In this document: positions 52,359-60,919 of the stretch, piece after piece | Position numbering within the stretch: the stretch's first letter is position 1 | Layout of the letters: each line of letters starts with the position of its first letter | The notes under the pieces: model-generated | Told to the model about the DNA's origin: nothing | Database searches by the model: none | The model's input: the letters and a program-made list of their open reading frames with translations, nothing else | Source of the DNA: Cryobacterium soli | GTDB lineage: Bacteria; Actinomycetota; Actinomycetes; Actinomycetales; Microbacteriaceae | Reading direction: 5' to 3' | Length of the DNA: 64,000 bases | Assembly (NCBI RefSeq): GCF_003611035.1 | Contig: NZ_CP030033.1 | Location: 496,001-560,000, forward strand | Program-made: the position numbers and the translations under genes

Positions 52359-54245
52359 ATGGCAATCCAGTCGAGCATCGCAGACACGTTCACCGTCGGG
52401 ACCTCCCCCGACGGTGCTCTCAGTGCCGGCGAGGATGCTGCTGAGGGGCCCGCCGAACGCGATGCTGCGGATGCTACTGACGAGGGTGCTGCGGGCGGTG
52501 CTGACGGGGCTGTCAATGCTGCTGGTGACGGCGGCGACGGCCTCGTGGTCGCGGCGGCGAATGTGGCCCGGTTGGGCTGCTCGAGTGCCGACTACGACGC
52601 CCTGTCGGATGCCGACGTGTTGGCCGGGCAGCAGACCCTCGCCCGCGCCCAACGCGAGTTGGATACCCGGAAGGCGTGGATGGCGAAGACCCTCGCTCAC
52701 CGGTCCCGGTGGGAGTTGGGCCAGGCGGGCTTGGCGAAGAAGCAGGGCTTCCTCTCCCCCGAAGCCCTGATCCAGGAGCTCACCGGCACGAGCAAGGTCG
52801 AGTCCCGCAAACTCGTCGGCGTCGGCCAGATGCTCGCCGAGGCCGAAGCGGCCGAGATACAGGCCGCCGAAGCCGAAGCTGAGGCAGCCCGCCGGCTGGT
52901 CGACACGGCCCTCGACCCCGACGCCGCTGACCCTGCGGACGCCGAACCGGCCGCTCCCCTGCTGCCGGCGCCGTGGCACGCGCCGATCAGCCGCGCGGTG
53001 AACGCCGGCACCCTCTCAATCGACGCCGCCCACGCGATCCGCACCGGCCTGGGCGACATCGACACCGTCGTCACCGCACCGGTCCTCGCCGACGCCCTGG
53101 AGGGGTTACTCGCCGACGCCGGGACGATGAACGTGGACCAACTCCTCAAACGCGCCCGGCAGACCCGCGACAGCCTCGACGAAGCCGGCATCCGGGTGCG
53201 GGAACAGAAAGCCTGGGACGACCGCTACCTGCGCATCTGGACCCTGAACACCGGCCAGGTGCGGGTCGACGGATTGTTCCCACCGGAACAGGGCGAATTC
53301 ATCAAGGCCACCTTCGACAGCCTCACCAGCCCCCGCCGCGGCGGCGTGCGCTTCGTCGACACCGAACGCGCCGCCTGGGCCAGACGCGTCCAGGACGACC
53401 CCCGCAGCACCGAGCAGATCACCTGCGACGGCTTCTTCGACCTGATCGAGGCCGGCACCACCATCAACCCGAACGAGATGCTCGGCGGCCGCCGCCCCAC
53501 CGTGCAGATCCTCACCACCCGCGCCCCCGCAGCCCGCCCCGCAGCCACAGAAACCCCGGCCGGCGGGACCTCAGCCAGTTCACCGCCCGCACCAAACGGG
53601 ACCGCCGAGTCGCCCACGTCCACCCGGCCCACCGGATACACCGGGTCCACCGGATCCACCGGATCCACCGTGTCCAAAGGGTCCACCGGGCAGCCTCGAC
53701 CACCCGGGATGGCGGAATCCACCGGGCCCTGCCCGCCGGACAGCCCGTTCCCGCCGGGATTCCTCCGCGACGCCGACAACATCCTGGTCTGCGAACCCGG
53801 ACAACCCGGCCACGGCTACCTCGAAGGCAACACCGCACCCGTCTCCCAAGAAACCATCGAACGCCTCATCTGCGACTCGGCCACCATCGAGATCACCGTC
53901 GACGATCTGGGCCGGCCCCTGAACGTCGGCCACGAACAACGCCTCTTCAACCGGGCCCAACGCCGCGCCCTCGCCGCCCGCGACGGCGGCTGCCGCTGGC
54001 CCGGCTGCGACCGACCACCCGCCTTCACCGAAGCCCACCACATCCAACACTGGAAACGCGACCACGGCCGCACCGACATCAACCAGGGCATCCTGCTCTG
54101 CCACGCCCACCACATGCTGCTCCACAACCAAGGCTGGCAAATCCTCGAGAACACCGGCACCTACTGGCTGCGCCCACCCGCCACCATCGACCCCGGCCAA
54201 ACACTCATCGAGATGCCCAGCCACACCCCGCCGGGCACCACCTGA
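52359..54245 (+). CDS. DUF222 / HNH endonuclease-like protein (13E12 type)
   Basis: A 628-residue protein. An Ala/Asp-rich N-terminus leads to a DUF222 region (about 85-400) and a C-terminal HNH motif (CRWPGCDRPPAFTEAHHIQH, then LLCHAHHMLLH). These proteins are repeated many times in actinobacterial genomes (REP13E12 in mycobacteria) and are thought to be linked to mobile elements; activity is unproven. A 9-bp tandem repeat (53634-53690) encodes TGSTGSTGST. It runs opposite to the flanking flagellar genes and splits flgE from flbD. Confidence 0.85.
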   Translation: MAIQSSIADTFTVGTSPDGALSAGEDAAEGPAERDAADATDEGAAGGADGAVNAAGDGGDGLVVAAANVARLGCSSADYDALSDADVLAGQQTLARAQRELDTRKAWMAKTLAHRSRWELGQAGLAKKQGFLSPEALIQELTGTSKVESRKLVGVGQMLAEAEAAEIQAAEAEAEAARRLVDTALDPDAADPADAEPAAPLLPAPWHAPISRAVNAGTLSIDAAHAIRTGLGDIDTVVTAPVLADALEGLLADAGTMNVDQLLKRARQTRDSLDEAGIRVREQKAWDDRYLRIWTLNTGQVRVDGLFPPEQGEFIKATFDSLTSPRRGGVRFVDTERAAWARRVQDDPRSTEQITCDGFFDLIEAGTTINPNEMLGGRRPTVQILTTRAPAARPAATETPAGGTSASSPPAPNGTAESPTSTRPTGYTGSTGSTGSTVSKGSTGQPRPPGMAESTGPCPPDSPFPPGFLRDADNILVCEPGQPGHGYLEGNTAPVSQETIERLICDSATIEITVDDLGRPLNVGHEQRLFNRAQRRALAARDGGCRWPGCDRPPAFTEAHHIQHWKRDHGRTDINQGILLCHAHHMLLHNQGWQILENTGTYWLRPPATIDPGQTLIEMPSHTPPGTT

Positions 54246-54270
54246 CCCACGCTGGGTCGCGACCACACGC

Positions 54271-54346
54271 TGATCGAGCTTGTCGAGATTTCGCCCGCCT
54301 GTGCACTTTCGCGAGCATCGTCACCAGGTCTACTTCGACAAGCTCA
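54271..54346. repeat. Dispersed repeat, inverted GAGCTTGTCGA pair (copy 2)
   Basis: TGATCGAGCTTGTCGAGA (54271-54288) and the inverse TCGACAAGCTCA (54335-54346) face each other across 46 bp. The left half matches 17739-17756. The sequence lies just after the HNH stop and might mark the edge of an inserted segment. Confidence 0.5.
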
Positions 54347-54396
54347 GCACGGCGTCGACACGCTCGACCAGCAGGGTGGCACCACACCTCGAACGC

Positions 54397-54440
54397 GGCA
54401 TGCGAGTACCCCTCCGGTACCGGAGAGGCGCCCGCATGCC
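54397..54440 (-). terminator. Hairpin downstream of flgE
   Basis: GGCATGCG (54397-54404) pairs with CGCATGCC (54433-54440), enclosing a perfect inner palindrome CTCCGGTACCGGAG (54412-54425). It begins 7 bp after the flgE stop, so the right flagellar transcript most likely ends here. Confidence 0.65.
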
Positions 54441-54446
54441 TGAGAG

Positions 54447-55637
54447 TCAGCGCTTGAGGTTGGTGAGCTCCTGCAGCACCTCATCCGAGGTGGTGATGAT
54501 GCGGGCATTCGCCTGAAAGCCGCGCTGCGCGACGATGAGATTGGTGAATTCCTGCGAGAGGTCCACGTTCGACATCTCGAGCGCCCCTCCGATGAGCGAC
54601 CCCAGCCCGGTCGAACCCGGGGCACCGATCTCGGCGGTACCGGAGTTGAACGTGGCCTGGTACCCGTTGGATCCGGTCTTCTCAAGCCCACCCGGGTTGG
54701 TGAATGTGGCCAGGGCAATGCGGCCGAGGGCCTTCTGCTCGCCGTTGCTGAACAGGCCGATGAGAGTGCCGTCCTTGCCGAACGAGTAGGACTCGAGCGA
54801 TCCGGGTGCGCTGCCGGTCTTGGATGCGACCTCAGCCGTGCTGAGGCCCGCCAGGCCGGTGAGCGCGGCCATGCTCACCCGTATGCCACCGATGACAAGG
54901 TCGGGCCCGGCAGTGAGCTTGCCATCAGTGAACGCCAAAGTCGTCGAACCGGTTGCCGACCCGGGCGCCGTGCCGTCGACTCCGGTGACAGCCCAGCCGC
55001 CCGAGGCCGCGCCCGTGCGCGTGAAGGTGAGCGACACCGTGCGAGCCGCCCCAGACGCGTCGTAGACCTTGATGTCACGCAGGACTGAGGTGCCCACTGC
55101 AGCATCCGAGGGCAGGTTCCCACCCATCGCCGCGGATGTGGTTGCCGTGCCCGCGATGACCGCGTTCTGCGGCAGGGTGATGTCGCTGAGGGCGCCGCCC
55201 TCGTTGATGACGCCGTCCACCGCAGCCCAGCCCTGCACGATTGCACCTGACGGCGTCACCAGCCGCCCGGCCGAATCGAAGTCGAAGGTGCCGGCCCGGC
55301 TGTACACGGCTTGGCCGCCTTCCTTGGTGACGAAGAAGCCGTCGCCGGCGATGAGCATGTCACCGGCCTTACCGGTCGTCTGCGAGGAACCCTGGGTGAA
55401 GTTGGTCGAGATACCGGCGACCTGCACACCGAGGCCCACCTGGGCCGGGTTGGTGCCGCCGGCCTCGGTGGTCGGCCCTCCGGCGCCCTGGGTCAGCTGA
55501 GAGAGCGTGTCCTGGAACTGTGTTGCCGACGCCTTGAACGCCGTCGTGTTGACGTTGGCGATGTTGTTGCCGGTGACGTCGAGCATGGTCTGGTGGGCAC
55601 GGAGCCCGGAGATGCCGGAGTAGAGGGAGCGAAGCAT
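54447..55637 (-). CDS. flgE: FlgE, flagellar hook protein
   Basis: A 396-residue hook subunit with the axial-protein N-terminus MLRSLYSGISGLRAHQTMLD and GNNIANVNTTAFKAS, and the C-terminal SNVDLSQEFTNLIVAQRGFQ coiled region ending EVLQELTNL. The ATG at 55637 has AAAGGAAGC upstream. Preceded by flgD (128-bp gap) and closed by the hairpin at 54397-54440. Confidence 0.93.
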   Translation of the reverse strand: MLRSLYSGISGLRAHQTMLDVTGNNIANVNTTAFKASATQFQDTLSQLTQGAGGPTTEAGGTNPAQVGLGVQVAGISTNFTQGSSQTTGKAGDMLIAGDGFFVTKEGGQAVYSRAGTFDFDSAGRLVTPSGAIVQGWAAVDGVINEGGALSDITLPQNAVIAGTATTSAAMGGNLPSDAAVGTSVLRDIKVYDASGAARTVSLTFTRTGAASGGWAVTGVDGTAPGSATGSTTLAFTDGKLTAGPDLVIGGIRVSMAALTGLAGLSTAEVASKTGSAPGSLESYSFGKDGTLIGLFSNGEQKALGRIALATFTNPGGLEKTGSNGYQATFNSGTAEIGAPGSTGLGSLIGGALEMSNVDLSQEFTNLIVAQRGFQANARIITTSDEVLQELTNLKR

Positions 55638-55765
55638 GGGTGCTTCCTTTCGAGAGTTCGTGCAGACGGATGGTGGTGGGTGCGGTGTTGTCGGCCGACG
55701 GCGGAATCGGGGCCGAACCGCACGGGGTCGAATCGGCCGTGCGAGCGGCCGGGGGCGGTGCCGCC

Positions 55766-56221
55766 TCACCCCGTCGGGGCGGTCACCCCCGAGATGGCAT
55801 CGAGGGCGACGCTGGCCTTGCCGACGGTGACCTGGGGCACCGGGCCTGCAAACGACACGGCCGTCACAAGCCCGGAGACGCTCAGGCCCTTAGCATCCGT
55901 GTATGTGACGTTCTGGCCTACGAGAGCCGCAGCGGAGGTGCGCATCTGCAGCGAGAAGTTCTCGTCCGAGGTGGTGGACAGGGCGGTGATCTTCTCCATC
56001 ATGGCCAGCTGGGTGGTCTGCGAGATCATCTGGTTGGTGTCCATGGGCGAGCTTGGATCCTGGTTGCGCAGCTGGGTGACCAGGAGCGACATGAAGGCCT
56101 CGGAGTCCAGAGTCTGTTTGGGCGCACGCACCGGCGCGGTGGCGTACATGCTGGCTTTGGAGGCAGAGCCGGTGGCGTTGGGAGTGGCGGCGGCCACCGT
56201 TCCTACGGCGTCGACGGTCAT
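55766..56221 (-). CDS. flgD: FlgD, hook-cap scaffolding protein
   Basis: A 151-residue short FlgD with the conserved EAFMSLLVTQLRNQDPSSPM and MISQTTQLAMMEKI. The usual C-terminal Ig-like/tudor part is reduced to about 50 residues, as in many Gram-positives. It lies between fliK and flgE. Confidence 0.91.
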   Translation of the reverse strand: MTVDAVGTVAAATPNATGSASKASMYATAPVRAPKQTLDSEAFMSLLVTQLRNQDPSSPMDTNQMISQTTQLAMMEKITALSTTSDENFSLQMRTSAAALVGQNVTYTDAKGLSVSGLVTAVSFAGPVPQVTVGKASVALDAISGVTAPTG

Positions 56222-56320
56222 GAGATCTCGTTTCTCGGGAGCTGCGTGGATGTGGATATGGATGAGTACGTGGACGAGGAGTAAGACTGATGAGAGCCTG
56301 GCGTCACGCCGCGCGGCGGA

Positions 56321-58282
56321 TCAGGCGAGAACATCGACACGTCCCCTCTGCGACCGGACGCCGGCATCGTCGGCTGAGCCGCCGGCCACGTCTGCGGATG
56401 CCAGGACGGAAGATCTGAGCCAGGGATCCGGAACCGCGGTTCTCGGCCGCTCATGAGGCCTGCCGGCATCTGCGCCATGGCCCGGGTTTCCCTGCCCGGC
56501 AGCGGCGCGATCCTGCGCGCCGGACTGGCCAGGGTCTCCCGGCTGGCTGCGGCTGGACAGGTCGAGGCTGGCCGGAAGCCCGCCGCCGGCGAGATCGCGG
56601 CGCAGGTCGGGCAGGATGAGGCGCAGCGCCTCGCGGGCCGCGTCGGTGGGCGCGAAAAGTTCCAGTCGCATACTGCCGGCGCTGATCTGTGCGCGCACCA
56701 GGACCGGCCCCAGGTCGTCTGGAGTCACGCTGATTGACAGTGTGTGCTCCCCCGCGCCCGCAGCCGCCAGGGTGAACAGCGGACGGACCACCTGCGCGGC
56801 CAGGGGCGTCGGTGTACTGGCCGGCCAAGCGATTGTCGGGGAGACCGCAGCGGGTGCGGACGCCCCCACGACGGTACCCGGGACCGTGGAGCCCATCGAT
56901 ACGGCCGGATCCAGGGCGGTGGGGTCCCGTATGACCACGGCCACCGCGGATGCGTCGGGTGCAGTCGCGGGTGCAGCACCGCTCCGGCCGTCCCGCGCTG
57001 CGGCCGCGGCGACAATTGTGCCGGCGGAGGCTGTGGAGGCGGCGGAGGAGGCGGAGGTCGTGGTGGTGGCGGAAGTACCGGCCGCGATCCTGGCGTCAGA
57101 GCCCATCCCGGCAACGGCCTCCACCAGGCCGGAATCGCCGAGCGCTGCGACCGCGAAGTTCGCGGCGCCGCTCTGAGCGCCGGCCCGGGCGGCGCCGAGT
57201 GGGGCAGCACCGAGCGGGGCAGTGACGACTGGGGCCGTGATTGCTGAAACCGTGGCGCTCGGAGGTGCGCTGTTCATGCCCGCGCCGCCCGGGGCCGAAC
57301 CGCCCAGGGCCGCACTTTTCAGGGTTGCACCGCTCGGGTCGGCACCACTCGGGTCGGCACCGCCCGGGTCGGCACCGCTCGGCTCGGCAACGCTGAGGTC
57401 GGCACCACTCGGGTCGGCACCGCTCGGGTCGGCACCGCTCAGAGCCGCTCCGGTCCAGAGGAAACCGGACTTCTCGGCCCCGAAGAATGCGGCGCCGCCC
57501 TGGCCAGAGCCGCCCAGAGCTGCGTCGCCGTGGACAGCGCCGCTCCCGTCGGCGACCGACTGAGAGGCACCGATCGGGGCTGCGAAGGTGGGGACGGTCT
57601 CGGCCGTCGCCGCGCCACCACCGGTGTCGCCCTGGGCAGCGCCGCCTGGGGCGCTGCTCGCCGAAGCCCCGTCGGGCCGGACGCCGCCGGGCTCCGTCAG
57701 GCTGCCGATCTGCGTGGGGCCGGCGGGCTGCGGGAGACCAGCGTCGGTGGCGCTGGTCTGGACACCGGCTGACCCGGCACTCCCGCCCACCGTGGCTGCC
57801 TCGGCCGGGGCCTTCGCCGACGCGATGTTGCCCGTCTGTGCAGCACCGAGATCCCCCGCGGTGGCTGGAGCTCCGCCGACGCGAGGTGAGGAGGTGTGAG
57901 CTGCCTCATTGTGGACCGCGCCGGCGCGAGTAGCTGCGGCCTCGGCACCGCTCGACACGGTTACGCCTGCCTGGGCTGTACCCGCCGCATCTGCTGCGGT
58001 TGCGGGGGCCTCCGCTGCTGCAGCTGCCGAGACGGTTGTCGCGCTTCCGGAGGAATGTTCCGCTGCAGCGGGGTGGTCGGTCCTTTTCGACGCCGCCGCC
58101 GGCCTCGTCACGATGACGTCCGCACCGGGACCGGTCGCGGCGGCGGCTTTCAGGGTGCCGGCGAACACAGCCGCGGCTCGCCGGGAGCCACCTGCTGAGC
58201 CGGTCGATGGGGCGGACAATCGTGCAGCTGACAGGTGGGCCGCTGCCGGTCCGGGGCTCAGCGGTGCGGCGCCCGAGGTCAC
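56321..58282 (-). CDS. fliK: FliK, flagellar hook-length control protein with repeat tract
   Basis: A 653-residue protein. The C-terminal Flg_hook domain (about 500-600; LSISVTPDDLGPVLVRAQIS, MRLELFAPTDAAREALR) identifies it. The long Ala/Gly/Ser/Thr-rich N-terminal part should act as a molecular ruler and export signal. Inside it, about residues 282-316, is a run of SGADP-type five-residue repeats encoded by a 15-bp repeat (57335-57440). A GTG start overlaps the preceding gene stop (GTGA). Confidence 0.87.
   Translation of the reverse strand: MTSGAAPLSPGPAAAHLSAARLSAPSTGSAGGSRRAAAVFAGTLKAAAATGPGADVIVTRPAAASKRTDHPAAAEHSSGSATTVSAAAAAEAPATAADAAGTAQAGVTVSSGAEAAATRAGAVHNEAAHTSSPRVGGAPATAGDLGAAQTGNIASAKAPAEAATVGGSAGSAGVQTSATDAGLPQPAGPTQIGSLTEPGGVRPDGASASSAPGGAAQGDTGGGAATAETVPTFAAPIGASQSVADGSGAVHGDAALGGSGQGGAAFFGAEKSGFLWTGAALSGADPSGADPSGADLSVAEPSGADPGGADPSGADPSGATLKSAALGGSAPGGAGMNSAPPSATVSAITAPVVTAPLGAAPLGAARAGAQSGAANFAVAALGDSGLVEAVAGMGSDARIAAGTSATTTTSASSAASTASAGTIVAAAAARDGRSGAAPATAPDASAVAVVIRDPTALDPAVSMGSTVPGTVVGASAPAAVSPTIAWPASTPTPLAAQVVRPLFTLAAAGAGEHTLSISVTPDDLGPVLVRAQISAGSMRLELFAPTDAAREALRLILPDLRRDLAGGGLPASLDLSSRSQPGDPGQSGAQDRAAAGQGNPGHGADAGRPHERPRTAVPDPWLRSSVLASADVAGGSADDAGVRSQRGRVDVLA
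57335..57440 (-). repeat. 15-bp tandem repeat encoding pentapeptide-like units in FliK
   Basis: About seven imperfect copies of a 15-bp unit (plus strand GGGTCGGCACCGCTC) encode GADPS-type units, close to the A(D/N)LXX pentapeptide-repeat pattern. Exact number of units could vary between strains by slippage. Confidence 0.7.
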
Positions 58283-59007
58283 GACGCCAGTCCAGACATG
58301 GACAGTGCCGAAGCGGACAGAGCCGACGTGGACAGCGCCGACTGCGACGTTGTTCCTGAGAACAGCGAGGCGAACGCCGCCGTGAGCAGATCGGCCTGGC
58401 TCGAGCTGGCTGCTCCACTCGGCGCCGTGCCCGATGCAGTGCCGGCGACCGCGGCATCCGGGATCACTCGTCGGATGGTGTCGATCTCGGAGTCGTCCAT
58501 GTAGGCGTCAACCTTGCACACCGTACGACCCTCATACGGAGCGTGGATCACCTGGTTGTTGCCGGCATAGATCAGGATGTGCTCACCGCCGCCCGTCACG
58601 ATCAGGTCACCGGGCCGGGCCTCGGCGAGGGAGCCCACCTCGGTGCCGATGGTCATCTGCCCCGAGACCAGGCGCGGAACGTCTATGCCCAGATCGGCAT
58701 AGACGCATTGCACGAGACCCGAGCAGTCCATGCCGCTGCCGTCCTCACCGCCGAAGACATACGGCACCCCCAGGTACTTCTCCGCGGAAGCAACCACGTC
58801 GGCGCCGGTCGCACCCGCGGTGTTCCCGGCTGTGGACGTTGCCGTCGCCGCGGCCAGGGCATCCGCAAAGCTCGTCGCGGACACCGTCGCGGTCGTCGCG
58901 ACAGCGCTGCTCGACGTCACACCGGTGCCCCCGGCCACAAGGTCGTTGAGCTGCACCAGCCGGGTCTGTATCTCGCCGACCCGCAGCGTCGCATCCACCA
59001 GTGTCAC
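58279..59007 (-). CDS. NlpC/P60 peptidoglycan hydrolase in the flagellar operon
   Basis: A 242-residue protein with an NlpC/P60 domain (about 70-175): catalytic Cys95 in MDCSGLVQCVY, His143 in GEHILIYAGN and a third polar residue His155 in IHAPYEG. It should cut D-Glu-diaminopimelate-type peptide bonds. No signal peptide is visible; the N-terminus is a helical, coiled-coil-like stretch (VDATLRVGEIQTRLVQL), so export through the flagellar apparatus is possible. It lies between fliJ and fliK with overlaps at both ends, where a rod-passage hydrolase such as FlgJ would be needed. Confidence 0.83.
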   Translation of the reverse strand: MTLVDATLRVGEIQTRLVQLNDLVAGGTGVTSSSAVATTATVSATSFADALAAATATSTAGNTAGATGADVVASAEKYLGVPYVFGGEDGSGMDCSGLVQCVYADLGIDVPRLVSGQMTIGTEVGSLAEARPGDLIVTGGGEHILIYAGNNQVIHAPYEGRTVCKVDAYMDDSEIDTIRRVIPDAAVAGTASGTAPSGAASSSQADLLTAAFASLFSGTTSQSALSTSALSASALSMSGLAS

Positions 59008-59498
59008 GTTCTCTCCCCCGTTGTGTTTCCCCGTGCGGGGGTTCCGGCCTGCGAGGTTCCGGTCTGCGCGCGCTGCTCGCCCTGCCGGCGATGCCAACCC
59101 GTTGAGGCGATCTCGTCGATGACCGTCTGCTGGGCGTGCAGGTCCTCCGCCGCCTCCGCGGCACCATGCCGTCCCTCGAGCTTCTCCAGACTCGCCGACG
59201 CCGCCTTCTTCGCCTCGAAGTCCGCTTTCGCCGCTGCCGCCGCCTGCTGCGCCACGCCGTCCAGTGCGACCAGTTCGGCCAGCATGCTGCGCGAGGATGC
59301 CCGCGCCGCCGCGATCGCATAGAGCGTGTCGGCACCGGTGGGGTTGAGCGGAAGATGTTCGAGCGCCGCCCGGGTTTCATCGATACGGGTGGCGGTCGCC
59401 CGGAGGCGTGCGTTCGCGGCGGCCAGGTCGCCCGCGGCCTGATCCTGCTGCAGGTGGCGCAACCGCAGCAACCCGGCGAGGGAGAACGGCCGGCTCAC
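59004..59498 (-). CDS. fliJ: FliJ, flagellar export chaperone/stalk
   Basis: A 164-residue coiled-coil protein (heptads over about 10-135, e.g. RLRHLQQDQAAGDLAAANAR) placed between fliI and the hydrolase, in the standard fliJ position. FliJ acts as the stalk in the FliI ATPase ring. Identification relies on position and coiled coil, since the family is weakly conserved. Overlaps by 4 bp at each end. Confidence 0.78.
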   Translation of the reverse strand: MSRPFSLAGLLRLRHLQQDQAAGDLAAANARLRATATRIDETRAALEHLPLNPTGADTLYAIAAARASSRSMLAELVALDGVAQQAAAAAKADFEAKKAASASLEKLEGRHGAAEAAEDLHAQQTVIDEIASTGWHRRQGEQRAQTGTSQAGTPARGNTTGERT

Positions 59499-60919
59499 CG
59501 GTCGCCGCCGAGTAGAGCGGCCAGTTCGGCGAGCCGGATCCAGGCCTGGTCGGCCGGGGTGTGCTCGTTGATCCGCTGTCGCAGGAATGCCGTGATGGCC
59601 GCGTCGTGCTCCACGGCCGCGTCCACCAACGGGTTGGTGCCGCTGCGGTAGGCGCCGACGTCGAGCAGGTCCTGTGCGGCCCGCCGTGCGGCAAGGACGG
59701 CGCGTAACCGGGTCGCGGACTCGGCCTGCTGCGGGGTGGTCACCCGTGCGGCCACCCGGGAGATCGAGGCGAGCGCGTCCACGGCCGGGAAGTGCCCGAG
59801 CACGGCCAGCGTGCGATCGAGCACGACGTGGCCGTCGAGGATGGAGCGGGCGGCATCAGCAATGGGTTCGTTGTGATCGTCACCGTCGACGAGAACCGTG
59901 TAGATGCCGGTGATCGAGCCCGTCTGGTCGGTGCCGGCCCTCTCCAACAACCGGGCGAGCAACGAGAACGTCGACGGCGGATACCCGCGGGTGGCCGGCG
60001 GCTCCCCGGCCGACAGACCGATCTCGCGCTGGGCCATCGCGACGCGGGTCAGCGAGTCCATCATCAACACCACGTCGGCCCCCCGGTCGCGGAACGACTC
60101 CGCGATGCGGGTGGCGACGAACGCAGCCCGCAGGCGCATCATGGCCGGTTCGTCCGAGGTGGACACCACCACGATCGACCGCGCCAGGCCCTCCTCGCCC
60201 AGATCGTCCTCGAGGAACTCCCGCACTTCACGACCGCGCTCCCCCACCAAGGCGATCACCGATACCTCGGCGTCGGTGCCGCGGGCGATCATGGACAGCA
60301 GCGACGACTTGCCCACGCCCGACCCCGCGAACAGGCCCATCCGCTGGCCCTTGCCCACCGTGGTGAGGGTGTCGAGCACCCGCACGCCCAGTTGGAGGGG
60401 CAAATGGATGCGGGAGCGCGCCATGGCCGACGGGCTCTCGTGCTCTACGGGCACCCGGTCGGGATCGACGAGGGGCCCCTTGCCGTCGATGGGCCGGCCC
60501 AGGCCGTCGATCACCCGGCCGAGCAGCCCCGGCCCGGTGGGAACCAGGTAGCCGGTGGTGCTGGCGCGAACGGGATCGCCCACCCGGATGCCGGTGAGCC
60601 GCGCCAGCGGCATGCAGCGCATGCCCTCTGGCGTTGTGGCGACGACCTCGGCGTCAATGCCGGCTCCCGTTGAACTGCCCGGAGCGCCCACACCGGCACC
60701 GGCGCCCTGCGCGGCCTCGCCGAGCGCCCCACCGAACGACGCGCCGGTTGCGCCGCCCGGCACCCCACCGATCGTGACGAGGTCGCCGATGGCGCCGTTC
60801 AGGCCACGCACGTCCACGCTCAGGCCCACGATCGATGACACAACGCCGACCCGCTCGGGGCGGGCGGCCGCCACCGCCCGGGCCAGCCGGTCGGTGGTGT
60901 CCGGTCGGGTGAGACTCAT
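59495..60919 (-). CDS. fliI: FliI, flagellar export ATPase
   Basis: A 474-residue ATPase. Walker A GLFAGSGVGKSS, Walker B VVLMMDSLTRVAMAQREIGL and GEPPATRGYPPSTFSLL are typical of FliI. The N-terminal beta-barrel region contains a Gly/Ala-rich insert (about 45-80) not common in the family. Overlaps fliH by 4 bp. Confidence 0.94.
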   Translation of the reverse strand: MSLTRPDTTDRLARAVAAARPERVGVVSSIVGLSVDVRGLNGAIGDLVTIGGVPGGATGASFGGALGEAAQGAGAGVGAPGSSTGAGIDAEVVATTPEGMRCMPLARLTGIRVGDPVRASTTGYLVPTGPGLLGRVIDGLGRPIDGKGPLVDPDRVPVEHESPSAMARSRIHLPLQLGVRVLDTLTTVGKGQRMGLFAGSGVGKSSLLSMIARGTDAEVSVIALVGERGREVREFLEDDLGEEGLARSIVVVSTSDEPAMMRLRAAFVATRIAESFRDRGADVVLMMDSLTRVAMAQREIGLSAGEPPATRGYPPSTFSLLARLLERAGTDQTGSITGIYTVLVDGDDHNEPIADAARSILDGHVVLDRTLAVLGHFPAVDALASISRVAARVTTPQQAESATRLRAVLAARRAAQDLLDVGAYRSGTNPLVDAAVEHDAAITAFLRQRINEHTPADQAWIRLAELAALLGGDR

